Positions 31,789 to 43,694 of a stretch of 64,000 nt of DNA are shown piece by piece. The stretch's first letter is position 1, and every line of letters begins with the position of its first letter. Under the pieces are notes generated by a model. The model saw nothing but the letters and a program-made list of their open reading frames with translations. It was not told the origin of the DNA and did not search any database. Made by a program: the position numbers and the translations under genes. This DNA is from Cryptomeria japonica (lineage: Eukaryota > Streptophyta > Pinopsida > Cupressales > Cupressaceae): the NCBI RefSeq assembly GCF_030272615.1, contig NC_081406.1, positions 247,683,218-247,747,217 of the forward strand, written 5' to 3'.

Positions 31789-33674
31789 TTAATTTATTAA
31801 GGGTTAAACAGGTTTTGAGGGGACCCGAAACCCCTTACAATAGGTTTTGAAGGGACCTGAAACCCTTAGGATGTAGCTGAAATCCAAAACCCAAAAGAAG
31901 AACGCTGCATAAAGATAAACCAATACTAACAATAGCCAACCAACAACTTGACAACAATAAAAGGCATCAAAGATCTAGCAAAAACATCCACAAGGCCTAA
32001 GCCATCAAACAAGAGAGACTATTCAGAAAAACATGAGCATAGGGTTTTTATAGACTCCCTTAACCTTAAACATGGGTTTTAACAAAGCTCCCATAACCTC
32101 CACCTTCAGTGAAATAACTAAAGCATACAAAAACAAACTGAAAAATTGGGGTTTTTAAAAAAGGCTCCCAAAACCTTCAACAAAAAAGGATTCTAAAAAG
32201 GCTCCCTTAACCTTATGTAGCAAGTCCCTGTGTAAAACAATGTCTTCAAATTCCATTGTGCCAAAGCCAAAGTTGAGAATCACTCTCAAAATCCACATCG
32301 GTAGGAAAAGGAGAGTGATACCATAAACAAGGGCTTGTAGAGCCCCCAAAAATCATCTCTTACCAAAAAATTGAACCCAAGTCTCTACCTCCATATAAGA
32401 CAAATCCACCCCAAAAGAAATAGGAGGCAAAAAATAAGCAAGGAGAACTTGAAACAAACAACAACCCATCACAACCCTCTCCACCTAAATAGGAGAATAG
32501 TGAGATAAGAGCCAAAAAGGTCAATGGAGAGCCCCCAAAAGACCCAACTGCACCTAAGCACCAAAAAACCTACACCAAAAATAAATGGCTAGAACCTACC
32601 CTTGAAAAATAGTGGCAACAAACCAACCACCACACCCGCACCAAAGAAAAACGTAGGAGGAATGACTAGCCACCAAACATGTCACCAAGAAAAGAGGCAC
32701 TAGAAAACTCTACAACAAACACCAGCTCAATAGGCATAGCAACAACATGTCTCGCCAAAGTATCCATCTCAATAGGAACATAGAGGAAGTGCACCATCCA
32801 AGTAGGAAAAGGAAGTTAGGGACCAAGGCCCAAGTAGAAACAACAACAAGAAACAACAAAAGAATAAAAAAAGAAATACAAACTGAAAGAGAAATAGCTA
32901 GAGGAGGAATCAAGAAAGCACCCCTTGCATAAAAGACCAACCACCAAAAAAAGGCCCCAAAAAACAACAATGACAATAAGAACAAAAAATAAGCCCACTG
33001 GAGATGCCACAACATAGGAGGAGAATGAACCCCAACCACCCAAAACCATAGAACCCCAAAAGCCCACAAGGAAAGAGGGACCCAGAAACAAAAAATCACC
33101 TAAAACAAAAAGGGGAGCTAAGAAACTAGAGTAGGGAAGACAAAAGAGAAGAATCCCCGACACTAAGGCAACCCAACAAGGAGGAAAAATACACCCACAC
33201 CTAAAAGCTAGCCACAAAGGGGAGATGAAGCACACAAACTCAAACACTACCAAATTGACCACCGCACCAAGCTTGATAAAATCAAAGGCAAAAACACTGA
33301 CAACATGAAAAGCCAAAGAAAGCATAGGCAAGACAACACCAACATAGGCAAAAACTCCTTCCTCTCAAAACCATAACACGATTTCTCCCACACCTGCTCT
33401 TTATCATTCCATGACATCCACAAACATCAAACACATGCATCTCCACACCAACTCCTCTGAAATCTTTGTCATAGAATGCGCAAAAGAAGAGAACATCATC
33501 TCTGATCAACACAGGTAGAGGAAATGGCAATACAACCATGAAGGAATCAAACCACCACAACCAAGGAGACACACAAACCTCTCATCACCATCTTCATCCT
33601 CATCTATGTTAGAATCACCTCACCTGATAGAGGAGAAAGCCTAACATATCTCCTACCTCTCTCACCTCACACAC
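31789..33674 (-). mobile_element. LINE-B: LINE-like insertion with a doubled 3' tail
   Basis: Minus strand. The 3' end (31800-31875) carries the LINE tail signature twice: GGGTTTCAGGTCCCTTCAAA and, just after, GGGTTTCGGGTCCCCTCAAA. The flanks at both ends repeat CTTAAGATGA (about 31772-31781 and 33677-33686), fitting a target-site duplication. The body is strongly G/T-rich on the minus strand. It opens into hydrophobic frames (for example 33331-32816 and 33099-32710) full of Phe, Leu, Trp and Val, with no recognisable domain. It is either a non-autonomous LINE or an internally deleted copy. I treat those frames as composition artefacts. Confidence 0.6.
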
Positions 33675-34536
33675 TTAAGATGACTTTGATCTATCATGAA
33701 TAATATTAATATTGTGATTGTTTATACATAAAAGGGAAGCATGTGCACAAGTTGCATTTTGGAATGTGTAATGGCTAATATATATAGATAGGATATTTAC
33801 ACCATCTAGAAATAGCTAGAATTCTTAACCCTCAAAATTCTCATATGTCCTTCTTAATATATTTTGGGCTGAAGTATGTTGTAAAATGATGGATAATAGA
33901 TGATTGCAATCTTAAATGTTGTGTTATGTTTTGACTGAAATGAAATTATTTAGTGTAATGTATAGAAAATATTAATATAGGTTGTTAGATATAAATAATT
34001 TTTTTTGAGTTGTAGATTTATAGTATGTATCAATTCTGGTTGGAATTGTTATATATTTTAGATATTTACTAAAAACATTAATTGTTGAATTTTAAAATAA
34101 TATATGATATTTTTTAATTGTTTTTTTTTAATCAATAAATGCAGTCAAAAGGGACTAATACAAGAACATTAGCATGACTGGCATCAAGTGAGGCCACAAA
34201 AGGGACCTCATCCCCATAGAAGAAGATCCATGAACCCAAATCAAATCTATTAAAGAGATTAAAAAAGGACATGATGGTTTTCCTTTTTGTATTGTTATAA
34301 TATGAGGAGTAAGTATGCATTTTGGAATCAAAAGTCATATTTAAGGTAATAAAACATGAATATAAGAATTCAATCCATTATTCAAGGGTCTAACTCAATC
34401 CAATCTATCATCAAGGAAATTGAAATTTGTTAGATGGTGTAAACAAGGAACACACAATCACTTCACCAGTTAAATTCAACCAATTAAATTACAATCCTTC
34501 AATATTTACTAATATGTTGAAAACATATCAATAATT
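33675..34536. repeat. PME upstream flank, copy 2 (first part)
   Basis: From about 33860 it repeats copy 1 (31131-31788) in order: TAAATGTTGTGTTATG (about 33914), CCATTATTCAAGGGTC (about 34375) and GGTGTAAACAAGGAACA (about 34436). It is cut at 34537 by a solo LTR and resumes at 52010. An inserted segment at about 34120-34350 gives a short minus-strand frame without recognisable similarity. Confidence 0.6.
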
Positions 34537-34832
34537 TGTTGGAGTAAAATACCACTGAGAGGGATGGGGGTGAATTACTGGTATAAAAATTCCAAATGAT
34601 CTTGGAAAAACTTTTCAAAAATTTGAAACACAACTACTGTGAGGACAGATACACTCAGAGTCAAGAACTTTGGTGAACATTATTGACTCAAGACAATAAC
34701 TCAAACTTTTAACAAGAATAACATGAATAATAGGGAAACTTCTAATGAACTGAGATAAGACATCATATATGAACATCATGACAACTTCAACTAATTGATA
34801 TGGGCATCATGATAACTAAAATTGACAACTCA
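34537..34832 (-). repeat. Copia-type solo LTR, part 1 (its 3' end)
   Basis: Plus strand starts TGTTGGAGTAAAATACC. On the minus strand this is an LTR end with the C-rich CACCCCCATCCCTCTCAG tract seen at the same place in the other copia LTRs here. The LTR is split by LINE-C and continues at 50205. Combined length is about 2.1 kb with no pol sequence. Confidence 0.55.
34814..34832. repeat. Target-site duplication of LINE-C, left copy
   Basis: AACTAAAATTGACAACTCA, matching 50186-50204 (AACTAAAACTGACAACTCA) at 18 of 19 positions. The pair brackets LINE-C exactly. Confidence 0.9.
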
Positions 34833-34851
34833 CTTAAAAAAAGTTAATAAG

Positions 34852-36532
34852 ATGGCAGAGGAGAATTTGAATCTGCAGAGGGCGGGAAAGTGCAGAAATG
34901 GTGGATGCAAAGGAGTTCAGGTGGAGGGTATCATGGGAGATGTGGAGGAGGATGGAAAATCTGATCGAGGGGGCAATGCGGTGTGGGATGGTGGAAATCT
35001 GTGAGTACTATCGTGTAACAAGGTTGGCAGATTCGATAGTTTGTCTGTCTCACATGCGGTGGAGGGTCCCATGGAATCTACTAAGAAGCATGATGCGTCC
35101 TCTTCTTTTGACTGCAATAAGAAACGGTCAACACTTTTTGGTTCGCATCTCAAAGGTAAGTCGACTTCCCTTGTTTCCCATTGTGTAGCTAAAGTGTGGT
35201 TCATTTTCCATCTCTATCATGGATTACATTGTGGACAAGACCATGGAAAACTTGTCTTATGTTTTGGTTGGAAAATTTGTAGGCCCACTCCTTAATATTG
35301 AGAGGGTTCAGGCATGGGTTGCCTATAAATGGAAAGGAAAAGGGCAAATTAAGGTGGTTGTTATGGCAAATAGATTTTTCTCCTTTTCCTTTGTCTGTGA
35401 TGAGGATTTAAGATCTGTCTTATTTGGAGGCTCCTAGATGTTGGGTAAATCCTCTTTAGCTTTGAAAAATTGGGAACTAGGCTTTAACCCTAAGGATTGG
35501 GAATGCAATGAAGCTCTCATTTGGGCTTGCCTTCCTAGCCTACCCTTGGAATATTGGGATGAGGAGATCTTCTCTGGTTTGGCTTCTTGTTATGGTGAAC
35601 TCTTGACTGTGGACCCTATGACTACGACCAAAAGAAGACTGGTTTATGCACGTCTTTGTGTTAATATTAAGCATTCTGCTGATCTTCCCCTTGAAATCTC
35701 TCCAAGCTCAAAGTTGGAGAAATGGGTTTAGAAAGTGGAATATGAATCCATGCCCTTTGCTTGCTTCCACTATAAAAAAGTTGGGCATTGGGCCAGGGAT
35801 TGTCCAAAGAAATCCGCTTTAAAAAAAGTCTAGAAAAAGAAATCTTCCCAATTGGTTATGTCTTGGGAGGCCCAGCACACCTTGTCTTCCGAGGGCGAGA
35901 TGCCTTCAGGCCAAGTAGACCTTTTAGGAAAGGTAGCTTTGAATGATGATATCAATATGCCTCCTTCAAAAAAGATGACTCCACTAAAGGAGAATGACAC
36001 TTGTCATATGGACTCCTCTGCCCAGGTGGATTCCCACCTTCCTGATCCATAGGTTTTGGGTGTGTCCCTCGATCATGATGCCATATTTGCACCTATCTTG
36101 GAGGATTGGAACCCTCAGCTGATTGTGGATGTGAGTAGTACCCTGGATCCACTAATTTCTCAGATTTTTGTTGGGAAATTAGAAAAGGACTCCTCTGATT
36201 AACGGGTCGAGGATTCAAATCCTTTTATTGAAGTCAAACACCAGAACCATAGATGTAGCTCACTTGCTCCTTCGGGTAATGGAATTTCCCTAGGCTCGGC
36301 TGGAGTTAAAACTAAGAATAGACAGAGAGTGGATTGTGGATCTGAATCAAGAGGGGTGGAAAGGTCACCAAATATGTTCAATAGGGATAAACAAAGCAAA
36401 GAAGAGATTGTGAATGGAGCCCAAAGAACTCTTCAGGAAATAGGGATAGGATCCCCCTCCCCTGTTAAATCAAGATCATCTCCTCGAATATTAGGGGGCT
36501 TAATAACCTCACAAGAATCATCTCCTCTCTAA
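34852..36532 (+). pseudogene. LINE-C ORF1: DUF4283-like RNA-binding protein with zinc knuckle
   Basis: Starts MAEENLNLQRAGKCRNG (34852). It changes frame near 35000-35220, then reads IVDKTMENLSYVLVGKFVGP, VQAWVAYKWKGKGQIKVVV and FSFVCDEDLRSVLFGG. Next come LGFNPKDWECNEALIWACLP, SLPLEYWDEEIFSGLAS and LTVDPMTTTKRRLVYARLCV. This is the plant LINE ORF1 pattern (DUF4283-type domain). A zinc knuckle CFHYKKVGHWARDC follows at about 35765-35810, with the second Cys changed to Tyr. The Ser/Pro-rich C-terminal region ends at 36532, overlapping the start of ORF2 in another frame. The product bound the LINE RNA. Stops at 35435, 35729 and elsewhere break it. Confidence 0.8.
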
Positions 36533-37564
36533 TCTAGTAAGGGATCATAAATCTGAGATTTATCTCATTCAGGAAACTAAAATACCTTCTGGACTTGATT
36601 GGAGAAAATGAAGTTATCTATTTTTAAGGACTGTGGCATTCATTAATCTAATGTTGATGGTGCATCAGGTGGTATTACCTTCTTCTGGAATCCTAGACTT
36701 ATCCAAGATACAGCTATCTTTTCCATCTCTAACCATGTTACCACCAGATTTACTAATTTGAAAGATGGTTCTTCTTGGATCATTTCCAACATTTATGCTT
36801 CGAATAGTAAAAATGCTAGGAAAGCACTTTGGACTTCTCTAATTAATGCTAGACAATCCTTCCCTGATGAGAAGTGGATTTTGATGGGGGAATTTAATAC
36901 TCCACTCTCAAATGATGAGAAAATGGGAGGGGCTCCGACCTTTGAAGATAGTAAGCAATATTTGTCTGATATGATCAACTCTTTGTGTTTAATGGATCTT
37001 CATCTTAATGGACCTAGATTTACCTGGTCAAGTAGACACAAATGTTTTGATCTTATTCAAGTCAGGTTTTATAGGGGACTCCTTTCCTCAGATTGGTTGA
37101 TGGACTTTTCTTGTTATCTCTCTTCTCTTTCAAGGATTGGCTTTGATTAGTTTCTGATTATTCTAAGTATCTCCCCCCTCTCTAGAAGGAAAGCTTTTCC
37201 CTTCAGGTTTGAGAAGATGTGGAGCCTAAATGTTGATCTATATGATAACATCGTTGAGTGGTGGGATATTGATATCCATAGAATGACTATGTATAGAGTG
37301 GTCAAAAAATTATCTAATGTGAAATCCAATGTTTAGAAATGGAATAAATATTATTTTGGAAATATATTCCAGAGGAAGGACTCTCTTAAAAGGAAACTTG
37401 ATGGTATTCAACAACAGATCCAAACTCTTGGTTATGATCTTCATATCATGGATAAAGAAGTTGAAGTCCTCTCTAAACTTTGTGATATCATATCTAAAGA
37501 AGAAGAATATTGGAAACAACGATCAAGAGCTTTCTGGTTCAAAAGCGGGGACAAGAATACCAAG
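36466..37564 (+). pseudogene. LINE-C ORF2 part 1: APE-type endonuclease and linker
   Basis: IKIISSNIRGLNN (about 36470) is the usual opening of plant LINE endonucleases (ISWNIRGLN), followed by IYLIQETKIP (about 36561-36590). After frameshifts GASGGITFFWNP, WIISNIYASNS, WILMGEFNTPLSNDEK (GDFN reads GEFN) and FTWSSRHK lead to SSLSRIGFD then a stop, where SDH normally stands (about 37150). The linker ends RSRAFWFKSGDKNTK at about 37564, exactly where Copia-3 is inserted. The next expected residues (FFYMISLK) resume at 45181. It would nick target DNA for target-primed reverse transcription. Confidence 0.85.
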
Positions 37565-37568
37565 CTTT

Positions 37569-39061
37569 TGTTGGCATTATAACAGACAAGGAGAGATTGT
37601 TGGCATTTCAATAAGGATATTGAGAAGGTTGTTGATAATTATGGATATAACTGATCAAGGATGTTTCCTATCTTAATATTATTATTTTGTCATTGATGTC
37701 AAGAAATTGATTTTCTAATTCAGTATGATGTTGCCATATCTTAAGAAGTATGATTTGATGAGTATAAAGATGTCGGTAAAAGACATAGAAAGAATGTGAT
37801 GAATAAGAGGAGGAATAAGTTATTCAATGGGCAACTATTACCGAGTTAGACAATGATGAGATCATGATGTTTAGATTGTTTTGATATCCTACATATGTTG
37901 TTAATTGTAAGGTTAATACTATACTATGTTATCGAGCAAAGAGCCTAGTCGGTAAACCCTAAGGTTATCGCTATCGGTTAATGAAGGCAGAATGTCTACC
38001 GAGTGAAGTTTAGTATTTACTGAGTTGCAACCGAGTAGTAACAAAATGCATTGAATGAATAAAAGCATTATTTAATGAAGGAAGCTGATGAGCTAGAATT
38101 GATTAAATGACTGGTATGCCATGCATGAAGTTTGTTAAAGAATCTATGGCAAAGGAAAATCGACAGGAATATCTACAGCTCAGATTGAACCGCAATACCC
38201 TAGCACAAGTTCCAAGAAATATATGCAAGTTCCAAGGCGGGGTAAAACGTTTTCAGATTGAAGGATACATTGAACTTGGTCAAAGTTTGAAGATCTGATG
38301 GCTATGATTGATCATGGGAAATGTGATCAAGGAGATTAAGCGGTTGGCAAATTGTTTATAAATAAGGAACTGTTGATAAACAATGTATGCGGGCAAGTGT
38401 ATGCACAGGGATGCTACATAGTGATTACCGAGCACAGAAGCTTGAAGACCTGTTTGAATAACAGAGTAGAGAGCCCAGCAGATGGACAAGATAAGTCCTA
38501 TTGTATTGAGCAAATAAGAATCTGCTTTAGCATTTTAGATGTGAAGTTGCAGATAGATTTTTATTACTGTTATTTTGTGAAGTGATAGAAAATATCTTAA
38601 CCGAGTGGACTTAACAGTCTTATTTGTAAAACCCTCTAGCAAGGTGACATTCTGATTGAGTGTTTGAAATCCTTTAACAAGGTCACTTCTAACAAGGTGA
38701 AGATCCTAACAGATCTGAGGGAAATCCCTTAACCGGGTCACATCTAGCAATGTGTTTGTAATCTTTAACAAGATTTTCGTTTAACCGAGCATACTCTAGA
38801 AGAGTATATTTCTTAGTGGGTCCGAAATCCCACAGTGGGTTTTCCCTATTTGGGTTTCCACGTTAGATCTGGTGTTATGAGTGTTATGATGTTTATATGC
38901 TTTTGAGTGTGCATGTTTAGCAGATTTGGTTATATTACTGAAGTATATGTTATCGAGGTTGAATCTGTTGTTTTTATGGAAGATTAAGGTTGTATGACTC
39001 ACCCCCCCTCTCATCTTATTAGCTTGGCATCTGTACTTAACATTAAGTATCAGAACTATCA
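37569..39061 (+). repeat. 5' LTR of Copia-3, with a 29-bp extra start
   Basis: Matches 43695-45180. The match begins at 37598 (TGTTGGCATTTC). The 29 bases before it (37569-37597) also begin TGTTGGCATT and end CAAGGAGAGAT, resembling a PPT next to a second LTR start. Contains ATCCCACAGTGGGTTTTCCC (about 38828), a poly-C tract (39003-39008) and degenerate AACAAGGTCAC-like repeats (38637-38770). Ends AACTATCA at 39061. Confidence 0.9.
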
Positions 39062-39063
39062 AT

Positions 39064-39075
39064 TGGTATCAGAGC
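39064..39075 (+). other. Primer binding site of Copia-3
   Basis: TGGTATCAGAGC, the standard plant copia PBS complementary to the 3' end of initiator tRNA-Met, two bases after the LTR end. Confidence 0.95.
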
Positions 39076-39129
39076 TTTGGACTTCAGAAGAAGAAAAAGT
39101 TTCAAGGCACTTGAGGTAAAGATCCAAAG

Positions 39130-40095
39130 ATGTATAAGAGGGATGCATCGAAGCTGAACAAGTCAAGTTTCTCTACATGGCAGAAAAGGATGAAGCTGCA
39201 CCTATGAGGTGTTGGAGAATATACTGTATATTATCTTGAGAATGATTTCATTACACCGAGCACCTATCCATTGACAATGGAAGAGATAAAAGCAAAGCAA
39301 GAACATATTCAAGCAATGATTGAAATAACATCTGCATTGACCGACTCAAAGTTTAATGATCTAGAAGGCTACAATGATGCAAAGGCAATGTGGGACAAGC
39401 TCATATCTGTGTATGGTGGAGATGAACATGTTCAAAAAGTAAAAGTGGATAGTCTAAGAGGACAAATTGAATCTATGAGGATGAATGAAGGTGAGAACAT
39501 AACCTAGTACAGTAGAAGACTAAAGGAGATTGCCAATCAAATCAAAGGAGCAGGTGGAACTATTGAAGAAAAGGATATAACAAGCAAGTTGTTAAGAACC
39601 CTTCTACCAGTTTATGCAATCCGAGTCTTTGTAATAAATGAATTGAGGTCTGTACCCAATATGCCAGTTTCTTTAGATGCTACTATTGGTAAGCTACATG
39701 CATTTGAGTTAAGTAATTTTGATAGCAGTGGGTCATCGGTAAATAAAGTTGAATCTGCATTTAGTTCTTTTCATATTGGTGAATCTGATGATTACAATGA
39801 TAGAATGAGTAAGTACACTAAAGGGGATCATAGTGGAGCAAGTGAAAGATTTCACAAGAACATGGAAGAAGTACACAAATTGTATGAGGAAATCAGAAAG
39901 CAAGAAGAGTTTGAAGCACTATTAGCCAGAAGGTTACCGAGAAGCAAAGGTAAGTATAAAGGAAAACTATCTTTGAAATGTTTCAATTGTGATAAGATAG
40001 GACATATGGCTTCTAACTGTCCTAACAAAGATTTTACTGAAAAGAGAGATTACCGAGATGACAGACAAAAAGATAATCATTACAGAGGATACTGA
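39130..40095 (+). pseudogene. Copia-3 gag
   Basis: Begins MYKRDASKLNKSSFSTWQKR (39130); after a stop near 39206 it reads on with EYTVYYLENDF. A helical capsid region (AKAMWDKLISVYGGDEHVQK, then SLRGQIESMRMNEGENIT, a stop, then YSRRLKEI) follows. Further on are LLRTLLPVYAIRVFVIN and a Lys/Glu-rich segment. A CCHC knuckle CFNCDKIGHMASNC lies at about 39980-40022, and the basic tail ends in a stop at 40093. The knuckle is intact. Both internal stops fall where relatives have a coding codon. Capsid assembly and RNA packaging were its roles. Confidence 0.88.
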
Positions 40096-43000
40096 GACTT
40101 CAGAAGAAGAGATAGAAAGTCATGCTTAATAGTCAATGAGGAATCCAATGATGATAAATCAGATGAAACTAATATAGAGGAAGTAGTTTATGTGGCTATC
40201 AAAGATGGATCAGATGAAGAAAGGTATGAAGTAAAAGCCCTAATATCTCACATAAATACTAATGATTCTTGGATCATAGATAGTGGATGCTCACATCACA
40301 TGGCAGGTGATAAACATAATTTTGTTATGTTAGAAGATTATGATGGAGGTTATGTAAGATTTGGTAATGATGCACCATGTCCAATAAAAGGTAAAGGATC
40401 TATAACACTTCTTGACAATGCAAAATGTAATGATGTTTATTGGGTTGAAGGTTTGAAATACAATTCGTTGAGTGTAGCACAGCTAAACAATACAGGTTAC
40501 CGAATATAATTTCAAAAAGGAATTGTCAAAGTTCATGACAAGCATGGAAAGTTAGCTGCTACCGGGACACAAATAAAATGTAATACATTTCATCTTGACT
40601 CAACTCGAAATAAGTGTTTGTATGCAAAGATAGATGATACCTGGTTATGGCATAAAAGGTTTGTCATATAATTTTTGATAATCTGATCAAAATAAGCAAG
40701 AAGCACCGAGTAAGAGGTCTACTGAGTCTTGAAAAGTTTGAGAATTCTATGTGCCAAGAATGCTAGATGGGTAAAATGACAAGATCAAGCTTTACAAGTA
40801 AGTTCTACACTTCTAAGGGAATTTTAGATCTTGTGCACACTGATCTTTGTGGTCCTATGAAAGTTCAAAGTTATTATGGTGATAAATATTTCATATTATT
40901 TGTGGATGATTATTCAAGGATGATGTCAGTTATGTTTTTAAAAGAAAAATTAGAAGCTTTTCAAATGTTTAAATGGTACAAGGCAAGAGTTGAAAATGAA
41001 ACAGGAAGACAACTGAAATGTCTTAGATCAGATAGAGGAGGAGAGTTCACATCTGATGAGTTCAACTTATTCTGCAATGATCATGGTATAAAAAGACAAG
41101 TCTCTACACTGAGAACTCCACAATAGAATGGAGTAGCTAAGAGAAGAAACAGATCTATTGTGGATTGTGCCAGAACCCTGATGATTGAAAATAAAGTGTC
41201 ACAAACATTTTGGAGAGAAGCAATAAGCACAATAGTTTACACCCTGAACCGAGTACAACTGAAGAAAGGAACTTTGAAGACACCATATGAAATCTGGTAT
41301 GACAAGAAACCTAATGTAAGTTACTTCAAAATCTTTGGAGGTAGATGCTATGTACACAAAGATGATAGAAATGGAAAGTTTGATCAGAAAAGTGAAGAAG
41401 GAACATTTCTTGGTTATTCTTCTAGAAGTAAAGCATTTAAATGTCTGATCAAATCATCTAGCAAAATAGTAGAAAGTGCAAATGTGAAAATTGATGAATT
41501 TGTAGAAAGAAATGATGAAGGAAACTCCAAAGAACTAGAAGATTATGATGAATTTGTCTATGTTCAACCGACAAGTCTTACCGAGAGAATTGTTGAAGAA
41601 AATGAAGAGAATATCCAGTTACCAAGTGATGAAGAAGATCATACAGAGTGTACCGAGCCTGTATTAGCCAAGTATGTCAGAAGACATCATGCATCAAGTT
41701 AGATTATAGGAGATAAGGATGATCCAGTGATGACAAGGAACAAACTAAGACAAAACACATGTCTGATATCTGAATTTGAACCAAGAATAGTGAAAGAGGC
41801 GTTTAACAGTGAAGATTGGATAAATGCTATGATAGAAGAGATTGATCAAATCAAGAAGAATGACACATGGACACTGGTCCCAAGACCGAAGGACAAAAAT
41901 GTAATCGGTACAAAGTGGATTTTTAGAAACAAGCTAACTGAAAAAGGTGAGGTCATTCGAAATAAAGCAAGACTAGTTTGCAAAGGTTATGCCCAAGAAG
42001 AATGAATTGATTATGGTGAAACTTTTGCACTTGTGGCTAGACTTGAAGGAGTAAGAACATTGTTGGCATATGATGCTTACAAAAATTTCAAGGTATATCA
42101 AATGGATGTCAAATCTACATTTCTGAATGGTATATTAGAAGAAGAAGTTTTTATTGAACAACCTGAAGGATTTGTTGAAGACAAGAATAAAGATCAGGTA
42201 TGTAAATTGAACAAAGCTTTATATGGTCTGAAACAAGCACCTAGAGCATGGTATGAAAGACTGCACTCTTATTTAATCAAGATTGGTTTTATAAGAACAA
42301 GTGAAAACAACAATATGTACATGAAGAATGATGAAAATGGAATATTGATCTCAGCCATATTTGTTGATGATATTATATTTTGTGGAAATGACTCTCTATG
42401 CAAGAACTTTGGAAATAAAATGAGCAAAGAATTTGAGATGTCATCAATCAATGAGTATTTTATAGGTTTACAGATATTGCAAATGAAAGATGAGATTTTC
42501 ATTATTCAATCCAAGTACATAAAGGAAATCTTGAAGAAATTTGGAATGGAGGATTCAAAACCAGTAAGTACTCCTATGACTACCAACTGTAAACTATCAA
42601 AGAATTATGAATCTGCATCTGTTGATGAGACACTTTACCGATCTATGATTGGAAAGCTACAATATGTTGTTCACAGCAGGCCAGACATAGCACATGCAGT
42701 AGGTATAGTTGCAAGATTCTCTGCGGATCCTAAGGAAACACACATGATAGCAATCAAGAGAATTTTCAGATACTTGAAAGGCATTGAAGATTATGGCTTA
42801 GTATATCAGAAAAGAAATGATTTTGATTTAAAAGTTTATACTGATGTTGATTGGGCAGGAAACATTGATGACAGAAAAAGCACAAGTGGAGGAGCTTTCT
42901 TTTTAGGAGAAAGACTAGTGAGTTGGCTTAGCAAGAAACAAGGATGTGTTTCACAGTCAACAACAGAAGCTGAATACGTTGCTGTAGCATTGAATTGTAC

Positions 43001-43307
43001 TAATATAGCATGGATCAAACAACTGTTGGAAGGTATAAATGAGAAAATTACTGAGCCAGTAACTATATTCTATGACAATACTAGTGCCATTCACATTTCA
43101 AAGAATCCTGTTATGCACTCTAAGACAAAGCACATCTCTATCAAATATCATTATCTTAGAGAAGAAGCTCAAGAGAAGAAAGTGGTGTTGGAGTATGTTA
43201 GCACAAAGGAACAAATAGCAGATATTTTTACCAAGCCACTGTCAAGGGACACTTTTGAGTATCTTAGAAGTAAGTTAGGGGTCCTACCCTTGTCTTCCAT
43301 TCACTGA
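40096..43307 (+). pseudogene. Copia-3 pol: protease, integrase, RT, RNase H
   Basis: Protease DSGCSHHM at about 40280-40303. GAG-pre-integrase WLWHKRF is at about 40643, then a frameshift removes the next zinc ligand; CQEC follows at about 40755. The integrase core has HTDLCGP, SDRGGEF and the Glu region with a PQ-stop-NG break (about 41124). RT starts with [19 protein letters not shown] (41858 on), [33 protein letters not shown] and the active site VDDIIFCG (about 42362). RNase H has VYTDVDWAGN, STTEAEYVA, YDNTSAIHISKNP and IADIFTKPLSRD. The 42033-43307 piece is an unbroken 424 codons. Stops at 40507, 41124, 41701 and 42003 are Gln, Gly or similar codons changed to TAG, TAA or TGA. RT and RNase H are otherwise intact. 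Confidence 0.93.
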
Positions 43308-43525
43308 CCGAGTTCGGTGAACACATCAATTCGATGACTCTACAGAATATATTTTAGGAGTTGATGCTGACTTACACACTTTAGGATGTTATCTAAAGGT
43401 GTGCAGGAAGCAATAATAGGGAACAGGAATTGAAGACAAAATGCTCTGACTGAGACTAAGTTGACACATAACAGTAGGAAATCACTTCATACAGGAAGAA
43501 ATTATGTTTTAGCTCTTTACTTTTT

Positions 43526-43694
43526 GGCATTGTTGTCAAAGGGGGAGAAGACTAAAGAAAAGAGGAGAAGATTAATGTATGGGGGAGAAGACTGATGATA
43601 GGGGGAGAGCATTTCAGCATTTCTGAATCTCACAGCAATCTGAATCAGTTATGTCAAATCAATTGGTTTTGCCATCAATGCCAAAGGGGGAGAT
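43526..43694 (+). other. Paired polypurine tracts of Copia-3
   Basis: An internal AAAGGGGGAGA (43538-43548) is preceded by GGCATTGTTGTC. The terminal AAAGGGGGAGAT (43683-43694) is preceded by GCCATCAATGCC and followed directly by the 3' LTR. Two more GGGGGAGA runs lie between them (about 43582 and 43601). Confidence 0.8.

Noticed and set aside
32710-33572. Long minus-strand frames coding for very hydrophobic proteins, resembling membrane proteins
   Set aside because: They lie in a G/T-rich LINE-like insertion, overlap each other in different frames, and show no domain. The hydrophobicity follows from base composition.
39064-39075. tRNA-like sequence TGGTATCAGAGC as part of a tRNA gene
   Set aside because: It is the copia primer binding site next to an LTR end; no tRNA cloverleaf surrounds it.
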